From: a virus
Virus record (IMG/VR): IMGVR_UViG_3300050025_000012
Location: 1-20,079 of that record
Reading direction: 5' to 3' (one strand)
Length of the DNA: 20,079 nt
In this document: in pieces, positions 5,568-12,890 of the stretch
How the letters are laid out: each line of letters opens with the position of its first letter
How positions within the stretch are numbered: the stretch's first letter is position 1
Program-made: the position numbers and the translations under genes
Notes under the pieces: generated by a model
The model's database searches: none
Told to the model about the DNA's origin: nothing
Seen by the model: only the letters and a program-made list of their open reading frames with translations

Positions 5568-7271
5568 ATGGCGCAATTATCGGATAATCCATCAAAGATA
5601 GAAATTCTCCGTGATCATTTCATGCGGCGTTATTCTAGCATGGAAGACGAGCGCAGTTCATTTCTTCCCCACTGGCAGGAGATAGCAAGCTACATCAGGC
5701 CGCGGTCAGTCCGTATTAATAATACCATAGATCCGAGCAAAGGCACCAAAACCAATCGAAAGATCATTGATTCCACGGCGACGCTTGCGAGCAGGACGCT
5801 TCGTTCTGGCCTCATGGCAGGACTGACATCCCCTACGCGGCCGTGGTTTAAACTTGGGACCACTGACCCACAATTACAAGAGTTCGGTCCTGTCAAGCAA
5901 TGGCTGTACGATGTTGAAACAATCATGCGCGACATCATGACTAAATCAAACCTGTATAAGGTATTACCCTCAGTTTATGGCGCGCTGGGAGATTACGGTA
6001 CCGCTGCGATGTCCGCGCTCGAAGATGATGCCTCGACCTGTCGATTCTACTTTTTTATGAATGGCCAGTACCTGATAGCGGTCAATGAGCAAAACCGATG
6101 TGATTCACTGTACCGCAGATACCCTATGACGGTTCGGCAGTTGGTCAAGATGTTTGGAGAAGATAAAGTCTCTGATTCTGTTTTACAGATGTTCCGATCG
6201 AAACAATTAGAAACGGAAATTGAAGTTGTCCATTGCATAGAGCCGAATGATGACAGAGACCGAGTAAGAGTATCCGCCGACAATAAGCCGTTTCGTTCAG
6301 TGAAATTTGAGTGGGGCGCGAGCTACGAGAAGATGTTGAGCATAGGCGGATATGAAGAATTCCCTATCATGGCTCCGCGCTGGGATTTGTGGGATGATTC
6401 CGCTTATGGTTATTCCCCTGGGATGGATGCCTTGGGCGATATCAAGGCTCTGATGCTCGAGCAGAAACGCAAGACGCAGGCGATTGACAAGTGGGTTGAC
6501 CCTCCGATGCTGGGTGATTCGCTTCTTCGAACAGCACGGACATCAACACTACCTGGGGACATAACCTATCTGGATGGCTTGGCAAGCAATCAACACGCGG
6601 GCTTCCGGCCACTGTATCAAGTAAAACCGGAGATTTCCCCACTTCTTGAAGACATTCAGGAAATACAATCAAGGATAAAACGCTGTTATTTTGAAGACAT
6701 GATGCAGATGATTACCGAGTCTGACAATCCGCAAATGACAGCGAGAGAGATCGAAGAACGGCATTCAGAGAAAGTTCTGGCTTTAGGACCGGTCATGGAA
6801 AGGCTCAATGATGAACTTCTTGACCCACTGATTAAGAGAGTTTTTGGAATCTGTTTTAGAAGGGGATTAATCAAGCCTCCGCCTCCAGCGCTGGCGGGGA
6901 AGGACTTCCCACAGAAGATTGAATATACATCTATACTGGCTCAGGCTTCTAAGCTTGTAGGCACGGCGAACATCGAAAGAGTGGCGCAGTTCACCGGTGA
7001 ATTAGCGCAGTCTCATCCCGAAATTCTTGATAAATTTGATGCTGATGAAGCACTTGACACATACGCGGAAATGCACGGAATTAATCCTAATATCATTCGG
7101 ACGAAAGAACAGGTTGTGCCGTTAAGGGAGGCGAGACAGAAACAAAAACAGATGGAGCAAATGGCTCAGATGGCAAGGCCGATGAAGGATGCCGCTCAAG
7201 CAGGAAAGGCGGCTGGTGAAACCAACTCCGGCGGCGTTCAAGATTTAGTGAAGAGCATGACAGGTCAATAA
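5568..7271 (+). CDS. Portal (head-to-tail connector) protein, podovirus type
   Basis: A 567-residue protein of the podovirus head-to-tail connector family, at typical length. The N-terminus has RYSSMEDERSSFLPHWQEIA and SYIRPRS, followed by ASRTLRSGLMAGLTSPTRPWF. The middle has ALGDYGTAAMSALEDD and YGYSPGMDALGDIKALMLEQ. The C-terminal third has SDNPQMTAREIEERHSEK and ERLNDELLDPLIKRVFGI, then a glutamine/methionine-rich tail. Twelve copies would form the ring at the capsid vertex through which DNA passes. The ATG lies directly after the hairpin's T tract. The next in-frame ATG (5622) would remove conserved N-terminal sequence and has no ribosome site. The stop overlaps the next start by one base. 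Confidence 0.93.
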   Translation: MAQLSDNPSKIEILRDHFMRRYSSMEDERSSFLPHWQEIASYIRPRSVRINNTIDPSKGTKTNRKIIDSTATLASRTLRSGLMAGLTSPTRPWFKLGTTDPQLQEFGPVKQWLYDVETIMRDIMTKSNLYKVLPSVYGALGDYGTAAMSALEDDASTCRFYFFMNGQYLIAVNEQNRCDSLYRRYPMTVRQLVKMFGEDKVSDSVLQMFRSKQLETEIEVVHCIEPNDDRDRVRVSADNKPFRSVKFEWGASYEKMLSIGGYEEFPIMAPRWDLWDDSAYGYSPGMDALGDIKALMLEQKRKTQAIDKWVDPPMLGDSLLRTARTSTLPGDITYLDGLASNQHAGFRPLYQVKPEISPLLEDIQEIQSRIKRCYFEDMMQMITESDNPQMTAREIEERHSEKVLALGPVMERLNDELLDPLIKRVFGICFRRGLIKPPPPALAGKDFPQKIEYTSILAQASKLVGTANIERVAQFTGELAQSHPEILDKFDADEALDTYAEMHGINPNIIRTKEQVVPLREARQKQKQMEQMAQMARPMKDAAQAGKAAGETNSGGVQDLVKSMTGQ

Positions 7272-7606
7272 TGGCTGAGAAAATAAAGACATATGCTGAA
7301 AAGCTCGCGGATTGGGATGACGAAAATCTTCGGTCAATTTTAAAGTTAAAATACGGCCGTGAGTTTGTCTGGCGGATATTAAGTAATTGCGGAGCGTTCA
7401 GGCAATCGTTAGTCCCTGACAATATGTATCTAACTGCTTTTAACGAGGGCAGACGATCAATAGGGAACGCATTACTTTCACAAGTGATACGCTTAGACCC
7501 GGACGCTTATTTACTGATGATGAAAGCCGGAAGGCAGGAAGAGAAATACGCAAAACAAGCAGCAGAAAAAGAACTAAAAGAAAGAGAGGAAAAAGATAAT
7601 GACTGA
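7271..7606 (+). CDS. Bbp19-like phage protein
   Basis: A 111-residue helical protein with LKYGREFVWRILSNCGAF (about residues 27-44), FNEGRRSIGNALLSQVIRLD (about 58-77) and AYLLMMKAGRQEE. The pattern (G.EFVWR.L..CG.F ... F.EGRR..G..L ... Y..MM) matches the small Bbp19-like family of BPP-1-type phages, which is encoded between portal and scaffold. The exact function is not known to me; a role in head assembly is likely from position. The C-terminus is a charged coil (KQAAEKELKEREEKDND) that overlaps the scaffold gene start by eight bases. The start shares one base with the portal stop. Confidence 0.8.
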   Translation: MAEKIKTYAEKLADWDDENLRSILKLKYGREFVWRILSNCGAFRQSLVPDNMYLTAFNEGRRSIGNALLSQVIRLDPDAYLLMMKAGRQEEKYAKQAAEKELKEREEKDND

Positions 7607-8336
7607 ACCAACCGAGACCCCAACAACTGAAACAAACAATGAAGTAACCGAGACCAAAGAAACACAGCCTGATGATCTTTCCAAGCTGTTTACGGAAGAT
7701 GACATCAAGGCGAAGAAGGAGACCATTGCCAAAACCAAAGCCGAAGATGAACGCAGAGCGAAACTATCAGAAGACGACCGGAAGGCAGAGGACAAGGTAA
7801 AGGCTGATGAAGCGGCAAAGCAAGCCGACGAAGCAAAGAAGGGGATCGTGCCGGAAGAATACGCGGAATTTAAAGTACCTGACGGCATGGAACTCGATAA
7901 GGAAATGATGAACGAAGTAACTCCTTTGTTCAAGGAAATAGGATTGACTCAGGAGAAAGCCCAGAAGGTAGCCGACCTCTACGCGAACAAGGTAATGCCA
8001 ATGATTTTAAGCAGATGGCAGGAAGCAATGGAGACGCAGAAAGCCGATTGGCACGCCGAGACTATCGCCAACAAGGAAATAAAACTTGATGCTGATGGTC
8101 GAAATCTGGACGCTATCAGGGTGATCAATACTCTATTCCCGCAGGACAAGGCCGATGCTTTGAGATCGGATTTAGTCAAGCTGGGAATGGATCAGCATCC
8201 AGGGCTTAATCTCTTACTGGCAAAAATGGCAGTCCATTTAAAAGAGGACACTATCGAACTGGGGAAAGAAGGGAAACCTAAAGAAAACGCAAAGTCAGTT
8301 GATGACTACGCAAAAGCAATTTACGGAAAAAAATAA
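7599..8336 (+). CDS. Scaffold-like capsid assembly protein
   Basis: A 245-residue acidic protein placed directly before the major capsid gene. Residues 1-35 are low-complexity Thr/Glu/Pro. Residues about 45-90 are a strongly charged Lys/Glu/Ala helix. A better ordered part begins at GIVPEEYAEFKVPDGMELDK (about 88-107), and the protein ends SVDDYAKAIYGKK. A disordered start, long charged helix and basic C-terminal hook, together with the VPEEYxEFxxPDGxxLD motif, are typical of podovirus scaffolding proteins. It would guide assembly of the procapsid and leave before maturation. No protease motif is seen. AGAGAGGAAAAAG upstream provides the ribosome site within the previous gene. Confidence 0.82.
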   Translation: MTEPTETPTTETNNEVTETKETQPDDLSKLFTEDDIKAKKETIAKTKAEDERRAKLSEDDRKAEDKVKADEAAKQADEAKKGIVPEEYAEFKVPDGMELDKEMMNEVTPLFKEIGLTQEKAQKVADLYANKVMPMILSRWQEAMETQKADWHAETIANKEIKLDADGRNLDAIRVINTLFPQDKADALRSDLVKLGMDQHPGLNLLLAKMAVHLKEDTIELGKEGKPKENAKSVDDYAKAIYGKK

Positions 8337-8358
8337 ATTAAAGGAAGGTAAATAAATT

Positions 8359-9414
8359 ATGGCAGTAATGTTTGGTACGGGGGCATGGCCCTCATTGTTA
8401 TCGGTAGCGAAGACGCTTGATCCCGATGGGAAGACAGCGAGAATCGTAGAACTTTTACAACAGACAAACCAACCTCTTTTAGATATTCCGTGGAAAGAGG
8501 GCAATCTCCCCGATGGGGAAAGAACCACAATCAGGACAGGACTCCCCGTTCCTATCTTCAGGAAGTGGTATCAGGGTGTTCCGGTAACCAAGTCGACCTA
8601 CGCCCAGGTAACCGATACCTGTGCGGACTTGCAGGCGCGGCATGAAGTGGACAAGAAAGCAGCTGAGTTTAACGGAAACACCGAAAGTTTCAGGATGATT
8701 GAAGGTCTCGGAGAAATTGAAGGGCTGAACCAAGCCCAGATGACCGCCCTGATGTATGGCGATTCAACTCTGAACCCGGAGCAGTACAACGGTCTTTCTC
8801 CTCGTTTTTCTTCTCTATCCGCTGGTAATGCGCAGAACATCATTGATGCGGGCGGGACCGGAGCCGATAATATGTCAATCTGGTTGATATGCTGGGGATT
8901 GTACACCGTATTCGGTATTTATCCCAAAGGAAGCAAGGCTGGATTGACCCATCAAGACCTCGGAGAGATTGACTGCTTTGATTCTAACGGCGACAAGTTC
9001 CGTGGTTATGCGGATATATGGGATTGGGAATGCGGCCTGTGCGTGAAGGATTGGAGATATATTGTGCGTATCGCTAATATTGACGCTTCCGACCTTATAG
9101 CTCAGAATGCGAACGCGCCCAATATCATCAACCTGATGGTCAAGGCATTACACAGAGTCCCGGCCCTCGGTAATGTGCAGACCGGCATTGAGAATCCCCC
9201 TGCGAATGGAGCGGCTCCGATTCCTCTTGCACCGAATCCCGTATTCTATTGTAACAGGACCGCCGCAGAATACCTGGACATCGAATCACTGAACAAGACA
9301 GAGTACACCTTAAAATCAGGCAATGATGTTTTCGGCCGGCCGGTAACTTTCTGCCGTGGGGTCCCTGTAAGAACTTGCGATCAGTTGTCGTCAGGTGAAG
9401 CACGGATAACGTAA
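8359..9414 (+). CDS. Major capsid protein, BPP-1 (Bbp17)-like
   Basis: A 351-residue protein following the scaffold gene. It begins MAVMFGTGAWPSLLSVAKTL and continues with TNQPLLDIPWKEGNLPDGER, TTIRTGLPVPIFRKWYQGVP and SLSAGNAQNIIDAGG. The ELLQQTNQPLLDxxWxEGN...TTIRTGLPxPxxRxxYxGVxxTKSTxAQV pattern is the signature of capsid proteins of the BPP-1-type group. In BPP-1 this protein has an HK97-like fold with altered topology (established by cryo-EM, as I recall). It forms the icosahedral shell. The ribosome site AAGGAAGG is 11 bases upstream. Its 3' end is followed by a 48-base untranslated spacer before the decoration protein gene. Confidence 0.92.
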   Translation: MAVMFGTGAWPSLLSVAKTLDPDGKTARIVELLQQTNQPLLDIPWKEGNLPDGERTTIRTGLPVPIFRKWYQGVPVTKSTYAQVTDTCADLQARHEVDKKAAEFNGNTESFRMIEGLGEIEGLNQAQMTALMYGDSTLNPEQYNGLSPRFSSLSAGNAQNIIDAGGTGADNMSIWLICWGLYTVFGIYPKGSKAGLTHQDLGEIDCFDSNGDKFRGYADIWDWECGLCVKDWRYIVRIANIDASDLIAQNANAPNIINLMVKALHRVPALGNVQTGIENPPANGAAPIPLAPNPVFYCNRTAAEYLDIESLNKTEYTLKSGNDVFGRPVTFCRGVPVRTCDQLSSGEARIT

Positions 9415-9462
9415 TAATAAAGTAACATAACAATAGTAAAATAAGTCAAGGAGGACTTTCAG

Positions 9463-9966
9463 ATGAATTTATCAGTATTATCAGCTTTTTGCTTTAAATA
9501 TGCGCTGGCCGGCGCGGGGCCGATGTATTCAACCGGAGACACAAGTGCCGGTACATTCGGGACGGGTTATATTGATTTGGGCGCGTCAGATGAATTTGCC
9601 GTAAGCGGCGGCAAGATTTATGAAGGAGTGGGCGAACCTATAATGGTTGAAGCTCTACTCACAACTACGTTGAATGACGCAAATACACCGAGGACTATCA
9701 CCTGTGCTGTTACATTGCAGTCGGACACCGTGGCAACTTTTAATAGCGGCGGTCAGTTCACCGTTATGACGCTTGGCACTTTCGGGGCTGGTGCAGTCGC
9801 TGGATCGGCTTTGATCGGGTATCTACCTGTCAGTGTTGGTTTTTTCCGGTACCTGAGAATGGTATTCACATTCTCCGGTTCGCTTACCGGCGGAGCGATT
9901 TCAGGTTTCTTGATGCACGATGCACAGCTTAACACGAGCTATCCGTCAAGAATTACCATAGGTTAA
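9463..9966 (+). CDS. Bbp16-like capsid decoration (cement) protein
   Basis: A 167-residue, beta-rich, glycine/threonine/serine-rich protein. Visible segments are GTGYIDLGASDEFAVSGGKI, VGEPIMVEALLTTTLNDANT and SALIGYLPVSVGFFRYLRMV. The position straight after the capsid gene and the PIMVE...T.L.DA...T and R/YLRxxFxxxG features fit the Bbp16-like family, which in BPP-1 is a jellyroll-type protein stabilising the shell (from memory). It has the best ribosome site in the window: AAGGAGG at 9448-9454, eight bases before the ATG. This fits a protein needed in hundreds of copies. The gene is followed by a hairpin at 9978, which closes the head block. Confidence 0.8.
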   Translation: MNLSVLSAFCFKYALAGAGPMYSTGDTSAGTFGTGYIDLGASDEFAVSGGKIYEGVGEPIMVEALLTTTLNDANTPRTITCAVTLQSDTVATFNSGGQFTVMTLGTFGAGAVAGSALIGYLPVSVGFFRYLRMVFTFSGSLTGGAISGFLMHDAQLNTSYPSRITIG

Positions 9967-9977
9967 ACTTTTTACCG

Positions 9978-10008
9978 GGCAGGGGAGCGAGAGGGCTTCC
10001 CTGCCTTT
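9978..10008 (+). terminator. Hairpin after the capsid block, weak terminator or attenuator
   Basis: GGCAGGGGA (9978-9986) pairs with TTCCCTGCC (9997-10005) in a 9-bp, mostly G-C stem with one G-T wobble and a 10-base loop, followed by only three T residues. The short T run suggests partial termination or an RNA end that protects the upstream capsid mRNA. It sits between the most highly expressed head genes and the glycosyl cassette. The next gene's ribosome site (AGGAG, 10009-10013) starts right after the stem. Confidence 0.5.
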
Positions 10009-10017
10009 AGGAGAGTC

Positions 10018-10617
10018 ATGAATATTCTTGTGGTAATAGGAACGGCTCGTTGCCTTAATGAAGACATAAAAAGTCTGTCTGCGTTAATGATCCATCGTTG
10101 TGAAGAGCGAACTGTTGCCTTTATGGCTGCGGGGATTGACGCGTTTAAATTCCCTCTGCCGTGGAAATATGCCGCCACAGGTCATTATGAGGACTTGCCG
10201 GATATAAGGGCATACGCAAAGGATCACGAGATCAAGGGCTATAAATTAATCCATTATGAACCGAGTCCCGGAGTTGATATTGTAGTCCCACGTGAAACAT
10301 GGGAGGGGGGGTCGTCTGCCCTTATGGGAGTCATGGCCGGGATTAAGGAAGGATATAAGAAGATTGTCCTTTGCGGCTGCCCAATGGAAGGCCCGAACCC
10401 CGGACATCCCGGCGCAGACTATTCAATGTTTCAAGGTAAGTGGACGGAGAGCGTTTCTATATTACATCAATATGTCAGATCGATGTCAGGATTTACAATG
10501 AGGCTTTTAGGAAAGCCGGAAGCGTGGTGGTTATATGTATGCCGTTCCTCAAGTTATAATGGAAATAATGGGGAGAGAACCAGATCAAATATTCCCCGAT
10601 ACGTCATGGGCTTTTAA
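10018..10617 (+). CDS. Phage Rossmann-like protein, possibly glycosyltransferase-29/DUF115-like
   Basis: A 199-residue protein starting MNILVVIGTARCLNEDI, a Rossmann-like first strand. The core is PRETWEGGSSALMGVMAGIK and KKIVLCGCPMEGP (residues 91-124), then ADYSMFQGKW (133-142) and VRSMSGFTMRLLGKPEAWW (153-171). The pattern GGSS.L.AV..A...G...I.L.GCP......Y..F...W...VRSMSG.T...LG.P is one I recognise from phage proteins annotated as glycosyltransferase-29-like or as unknown; no reaction is established. The last 28 residues after W171 look unlike a protein domain, and they overlap a better-looking frame at 10535-10624. The natural end may therefore once have been near W171. It opens the glycosyl cassette and has AGGAG four bases before the ATG. 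Confidence 0.65.
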   Translation: MNILVVIGTARCLNEDIKSLSALMIHRCEERTVAFMAAGIDAFKFPLPWKYAATGHYEDLPDIRAYAKDHEIKGYKLIHYEPSPGVDIVVPRETWEGGSSALMGVMAGIKEGYKKIVLCGCPMEGPNPGHPGADYSMFQGKWTESVSILHQYVRSMSGFTMRLLGKPEAWWLYVCRSSSYNGNNGERTRSNIPRYVMGF

Positions 10618-10624
10618 ATTATGA
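10535..10624 (+). CDS. Small overlapping frame (29 residues)
   Basis: In the +1 frame relative to the upstream gene, an ATG at 10535 opens a 29-residue frame. It starts MYAVPQVIMEIMGREPDQIF and ends PDTSWAFKL, and its stop overlaps the next start as ATGA (10621-10624). Its composition is more protein-like than the low-complexity tail the upstream gene has over the same DNA. It may be a real small gene whose upstream neighbour has lost its stop and reads through it. The ribosome site is weak (GGTGG). Expression is unproven. Confidence 0.4.
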   Translation: MYAVPQVIMEIMGREPDQIFPDTSWAFKL

Positions 10625-11220
10625 TTCATATCGTAATGGGATTCAATAGACCATCTATGGCGAATATCTATGCAGACTTTTTCCGTCCGCAAGATATTAT
10701 ATTACATCCCATTATGCGTGACAACATTGTTGATTGGCCGCCGGAAAAGTGGATTAATCCAATAGTCTCACCTGTTCGTCCGAAAGTAATAATAGACGGT
10801 CTTTATTTTAAATTCAATTACTTTATCGAAAACCAGCCAATAAATGATGAAGATCATTATATGTTTCTCTGTGATGATGACTCGATTGAAGGAAATGTTA
10901 TTAGCGAGATCAAGAAAATGGATGATCCTGTAATATTCATTTCGATGAAACGCGGACACAATATAAACTATGAGCACCCATCAAATACTTGGCATGGTAC
11001 GAACACGCTTTATGCTAGGCCGGAATGTATTAAAGTATGCGAGGTAGGTCTTGAACAGTTCATAATAAAAGGAAAGATTTTAAAAGAAGTCAGGTTTGTA
11101 GATCATAATTGGGCTGATGGTTATATGTGCGAATATTTAAAAGAACATTATCCTGTTACGTATAGGGAGGATTTATTTTCCTTGTTTAATTTTTATGAGC
11201 CGGGAAGGTGGGATAAATGA
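10621..11220 (+). CDS. Glycosyltransferase-like protein with DDD motif
   Basis: A 199-residue protein. The start MIHIVMGFNRPSMANIYADF resembles the first strand of a GT-A fold, and residues 80-93 (YMFLCDDDSIEGNV) carry an acidic triplet D85-D87 in the place of the metal/nucleotide-sugar binding DxD. A later HGTNTLYARPE and VDHNWADGYMCEYLKEHYPV provide a second acidic region, as expected for an acceptor or catalytic site. At 199 residues it is a minimal GT-A domain. It is coupled on both sides by ATGA overlaps and is A+T rich. A likely role is adding a sugar to virion proteins, phage DNA or a host surface polymer. Donor and acceptor cannot be inferred. Confidence 0.65.
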   Translation: MIHIVMGFNRPSMANIYADFFRPQDIILHPIMRDNIVDWPPEKWINPIVSPVRPKVIIDGLYFKFNYFIENQPINDEDHYMFLCDDDSIEGNVISEIKKMDDPVIFISMKRGHNINYEHPSNTWHGTNTLYARPECIKVCEVGLEQFIIKGKILKEVRFVDHNWADGYMCEYLKEHYPVTYREDLFSLFNFYEPGRWDK

Positions 11221-12890
11221 TTACAGATGAAACTATCACGGGTATAGTTGTAACCCATAATACAAAAGATTTATTCCAACGGGCTTACGAGTCTGTCAGG
11301 AAGTTTCATCCTGGTATGAAAATAATCATAGTTAACGGGTCGGATAAAAACAATCCCTGCCGTAAATACGTTGAGTCTCTTTCTGACGATAAAACTATGG
11401 TTATTAAGTCCGATGTGAATATCGGTCATGGGCGCGGGATTAATTGGGCGCTGGGGTTTGTCAAAACTCCTTATGCCCTGATCTTCGATTCCGATATTGA
11501 AATGATCAAGTCTCCGGTAGAAGAAATGATGACCTCTCTGGAAGATGATATCTATGGAGTCGGCACAGTCATCAAGACCGATTTGGGCGGTTTTAACTTC
11601 GGAGAACGGCCGGACGAAAGTAAGTTGGGATCAATGAAATACCTCCAGCCTTATTTTTGCCTGATACAAATAGCGGAATATAAAAAGTACGCTCCCTTTA
11701 TTCATCATGGTGCGCCTGCCGTTTCAACTTGTCTTGATATTCGCCGCAGAGGATTAGATAAAGCAATCAAGAACTTTGACCTTTCTGGATATATCAAACA
11801 TGATTTCTACGGGACTAGAGGCGTAAGAGTTGCGGCAAACAAACCTGAAATAGAGGACGAGTGGGATAAAGTAATTAAACCTAATAGTATCACTTGCATA
11901 ACCTGTACCGGAGATAGGATCGTTGCTTTTGATTTGTGCGCGAGATGGATGCAAGATCAAACTATTATTCCATCTCAGTGGATCGTAATTGACGATGGGA
12001 AAATACCCATGGCCAATATTCCTAAAAATTGCGAATACATCCGCCGTGAGCCGCAAAAGAATGATCCACTTCATACCATGGTCATTAATCTTAAATTGGC
12101 ATTGTCAAAAGTGACTGGCGATAAAATAATAATCATTGAAGATGACGAGTACTATGCACCCGAGTACATCAAGGAAATGTCTAAACAACTTAATGGATAT
12201 GATCTTGTTGGTATAGGAAAGAGTAAATATTATAACATTCAGGCATTTAAGTATTACCAGCATAACGGTAAAGAGTTCTCCGATCATGCGTCATTGGCTC
12301 AAACAGCTTTTAAGAAATCTTTAATTCCATCAATCTTAGGAAAAATGAACGGCGATCAATTCCTAGACATTAGAATATGGCAAGGACTCAAAGGCAATGC
12401 CCATATTTTGGTTGATGACAAAGAAAGCCTTTATGTGGGGATGAAAGGTTTGCCCGGCCGCTCAGGGATAGGCTCAGGGCATAATCCTAATATGGAAGGT
12501 TACAAAAACGACAATAATAAAACAGTTCTTAAGGAATGGATAAAAAACAAGAAACATCTTGACTTATATTTAGATTTAAAAATTAAAGCATCAGAAAGGA
12601 GAGAATCAATGGGAACATATAAAGCAATTGAAAACGGTGGACACATCCATCCCAATAGTCCGCACAAGTCATCTCTTTACGGGGTGATACGTCCGGGAAC
12701 TGTCTTCACGTATGAAGGGCCGAAAGGCAGTTGGATGCAACCTATTGACGAACCTGAAAAGAAAATAGTGCCGGTCGAGGAGCTTCCATTTTACGCCGCC
12801 GCAAAGAAAATAGCGGACGACAAAGGTGACCCGGCACTCGATCAAACGCCGCTTTCGCCTGCGCCAAAACTTAAAGGGAAAAAGAAATGA
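11217..12890 (+). CDS. Tandem-domain glycosyltransferase (GT2-like) fused to a small C-terminal domain
   Basis: A 557-residue protein with three parts. Residues 1-215 are GT2-like: TGIVVTHNTKDLFQRAYESV, GHGRGINWALGFVKTP and a DSD motif in LIFDSDIEM (88-96). Residues 223-445 are a second GT-A-like unit: SITCITCTGDRI, WIVIDDGKIP (255-264) and IIIIEDDEYYAPEYI (304-318), with acidic residues for metal and nucleotide-sugar binding. Residues 465-557 are a small domain (see the nested start at 12609). Two different GT units in one chain suggest successive transfer of two sugars or a repeat polymer. No membrane segment is seen, so it acts in the cytoplasm. Its stop overlaps the adaptor start by ATGA and its start overlaps the previous gene. 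Confidence 0.75.
   Translation: MITDETITGIVVTHNTKDLFQRAYESVRKFHPGMKIIIVNGSDKNNPCRKYVESLSDDKTMVIKSDVNIGHGRGINWALGFVKTPYALIFDSDIEMIKSPVEEMMTSLEDDIYGVGTVIKTDLGGFNFGERPDESKLGSMKYLQPYFCLIQIAEYKKYAPFIHHGAPAVSTCLDIRRRGLDKAIKNFDLSGYIKHDFYGTRGVRVAANKPEIEDEWDKVIKPNSITCITCTGDRIVAFDLCARWMQDQTIIPSQWIVIDDGKIPMANIPKNCEYIRREPQKNDPLHTMVINLKLALSKVTGDKIIIIEDDEYYAPEYIKEMSKQLNGYDLVGIGKSKYYNIQAFKYYQHNGKEFSDHASLAQTAFKKSLIPSILGKMNGDQFLDIRIWQGLKGNAHILVDDKESLYVGMKGLPGRSGIGSGHNPNMEGYKNDNNKTVLKEWIKNKKHLDLYLDLKIKASERRESMGTYKAIENGGHIHPNSPHKSSLYGVIRPGTVFTYEGPKGSWMQPIDEPEKKIVPVEELPFYAAAKKIADDKGDPALDQTPLSPAPKLKGKKK
12609..12890 (+). CDS. Nested in-frame gene: small virion-type protein from an internal start
   Basis: Codon 465 of the glycosyltransferase frame is an ATG at 12609, preceded by AAGGAG (12596-12601) at seven-base spacing, a better ribosome site than that of the full gene. 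The 93-residue product starts MGTYKAIENGGHIHPNSPHK and contains SLYGVIRPGTVFTYEG, then KGSWMQPIDEPEKK and a Pro/Lys-rich tail. Small stand-alone phage proteins with a YKA...G.I.....I..G.VF.Y.G..GSWM.P.DE pattern are common near head-tail genes (from memory). This suggests an ancestral separate gene now read in frame with its upstream neighbour. Both the fusion and the short product may be made. Confidence 0.6.
   Translation: MGTYKAIENGGHIHPNSPHKSSLYGVIRPGTVFTYEGPKGSWMQPIDEPEKKIVPVEELPFYAAAKKIADDKGDPALDQTPLSPAPKLKGKKK

Noticed and set aside
7574-7933. 119-codon minus-strand frame opposite the scaffold gene
   Set aside because: Serine/alanine/phenylalanine-rich low-complexity product typical of the antisense of Lys/Glu/Ala-rich coding DNA; no ribosome site or conserved pattern; lies opposite a well-supported gene.
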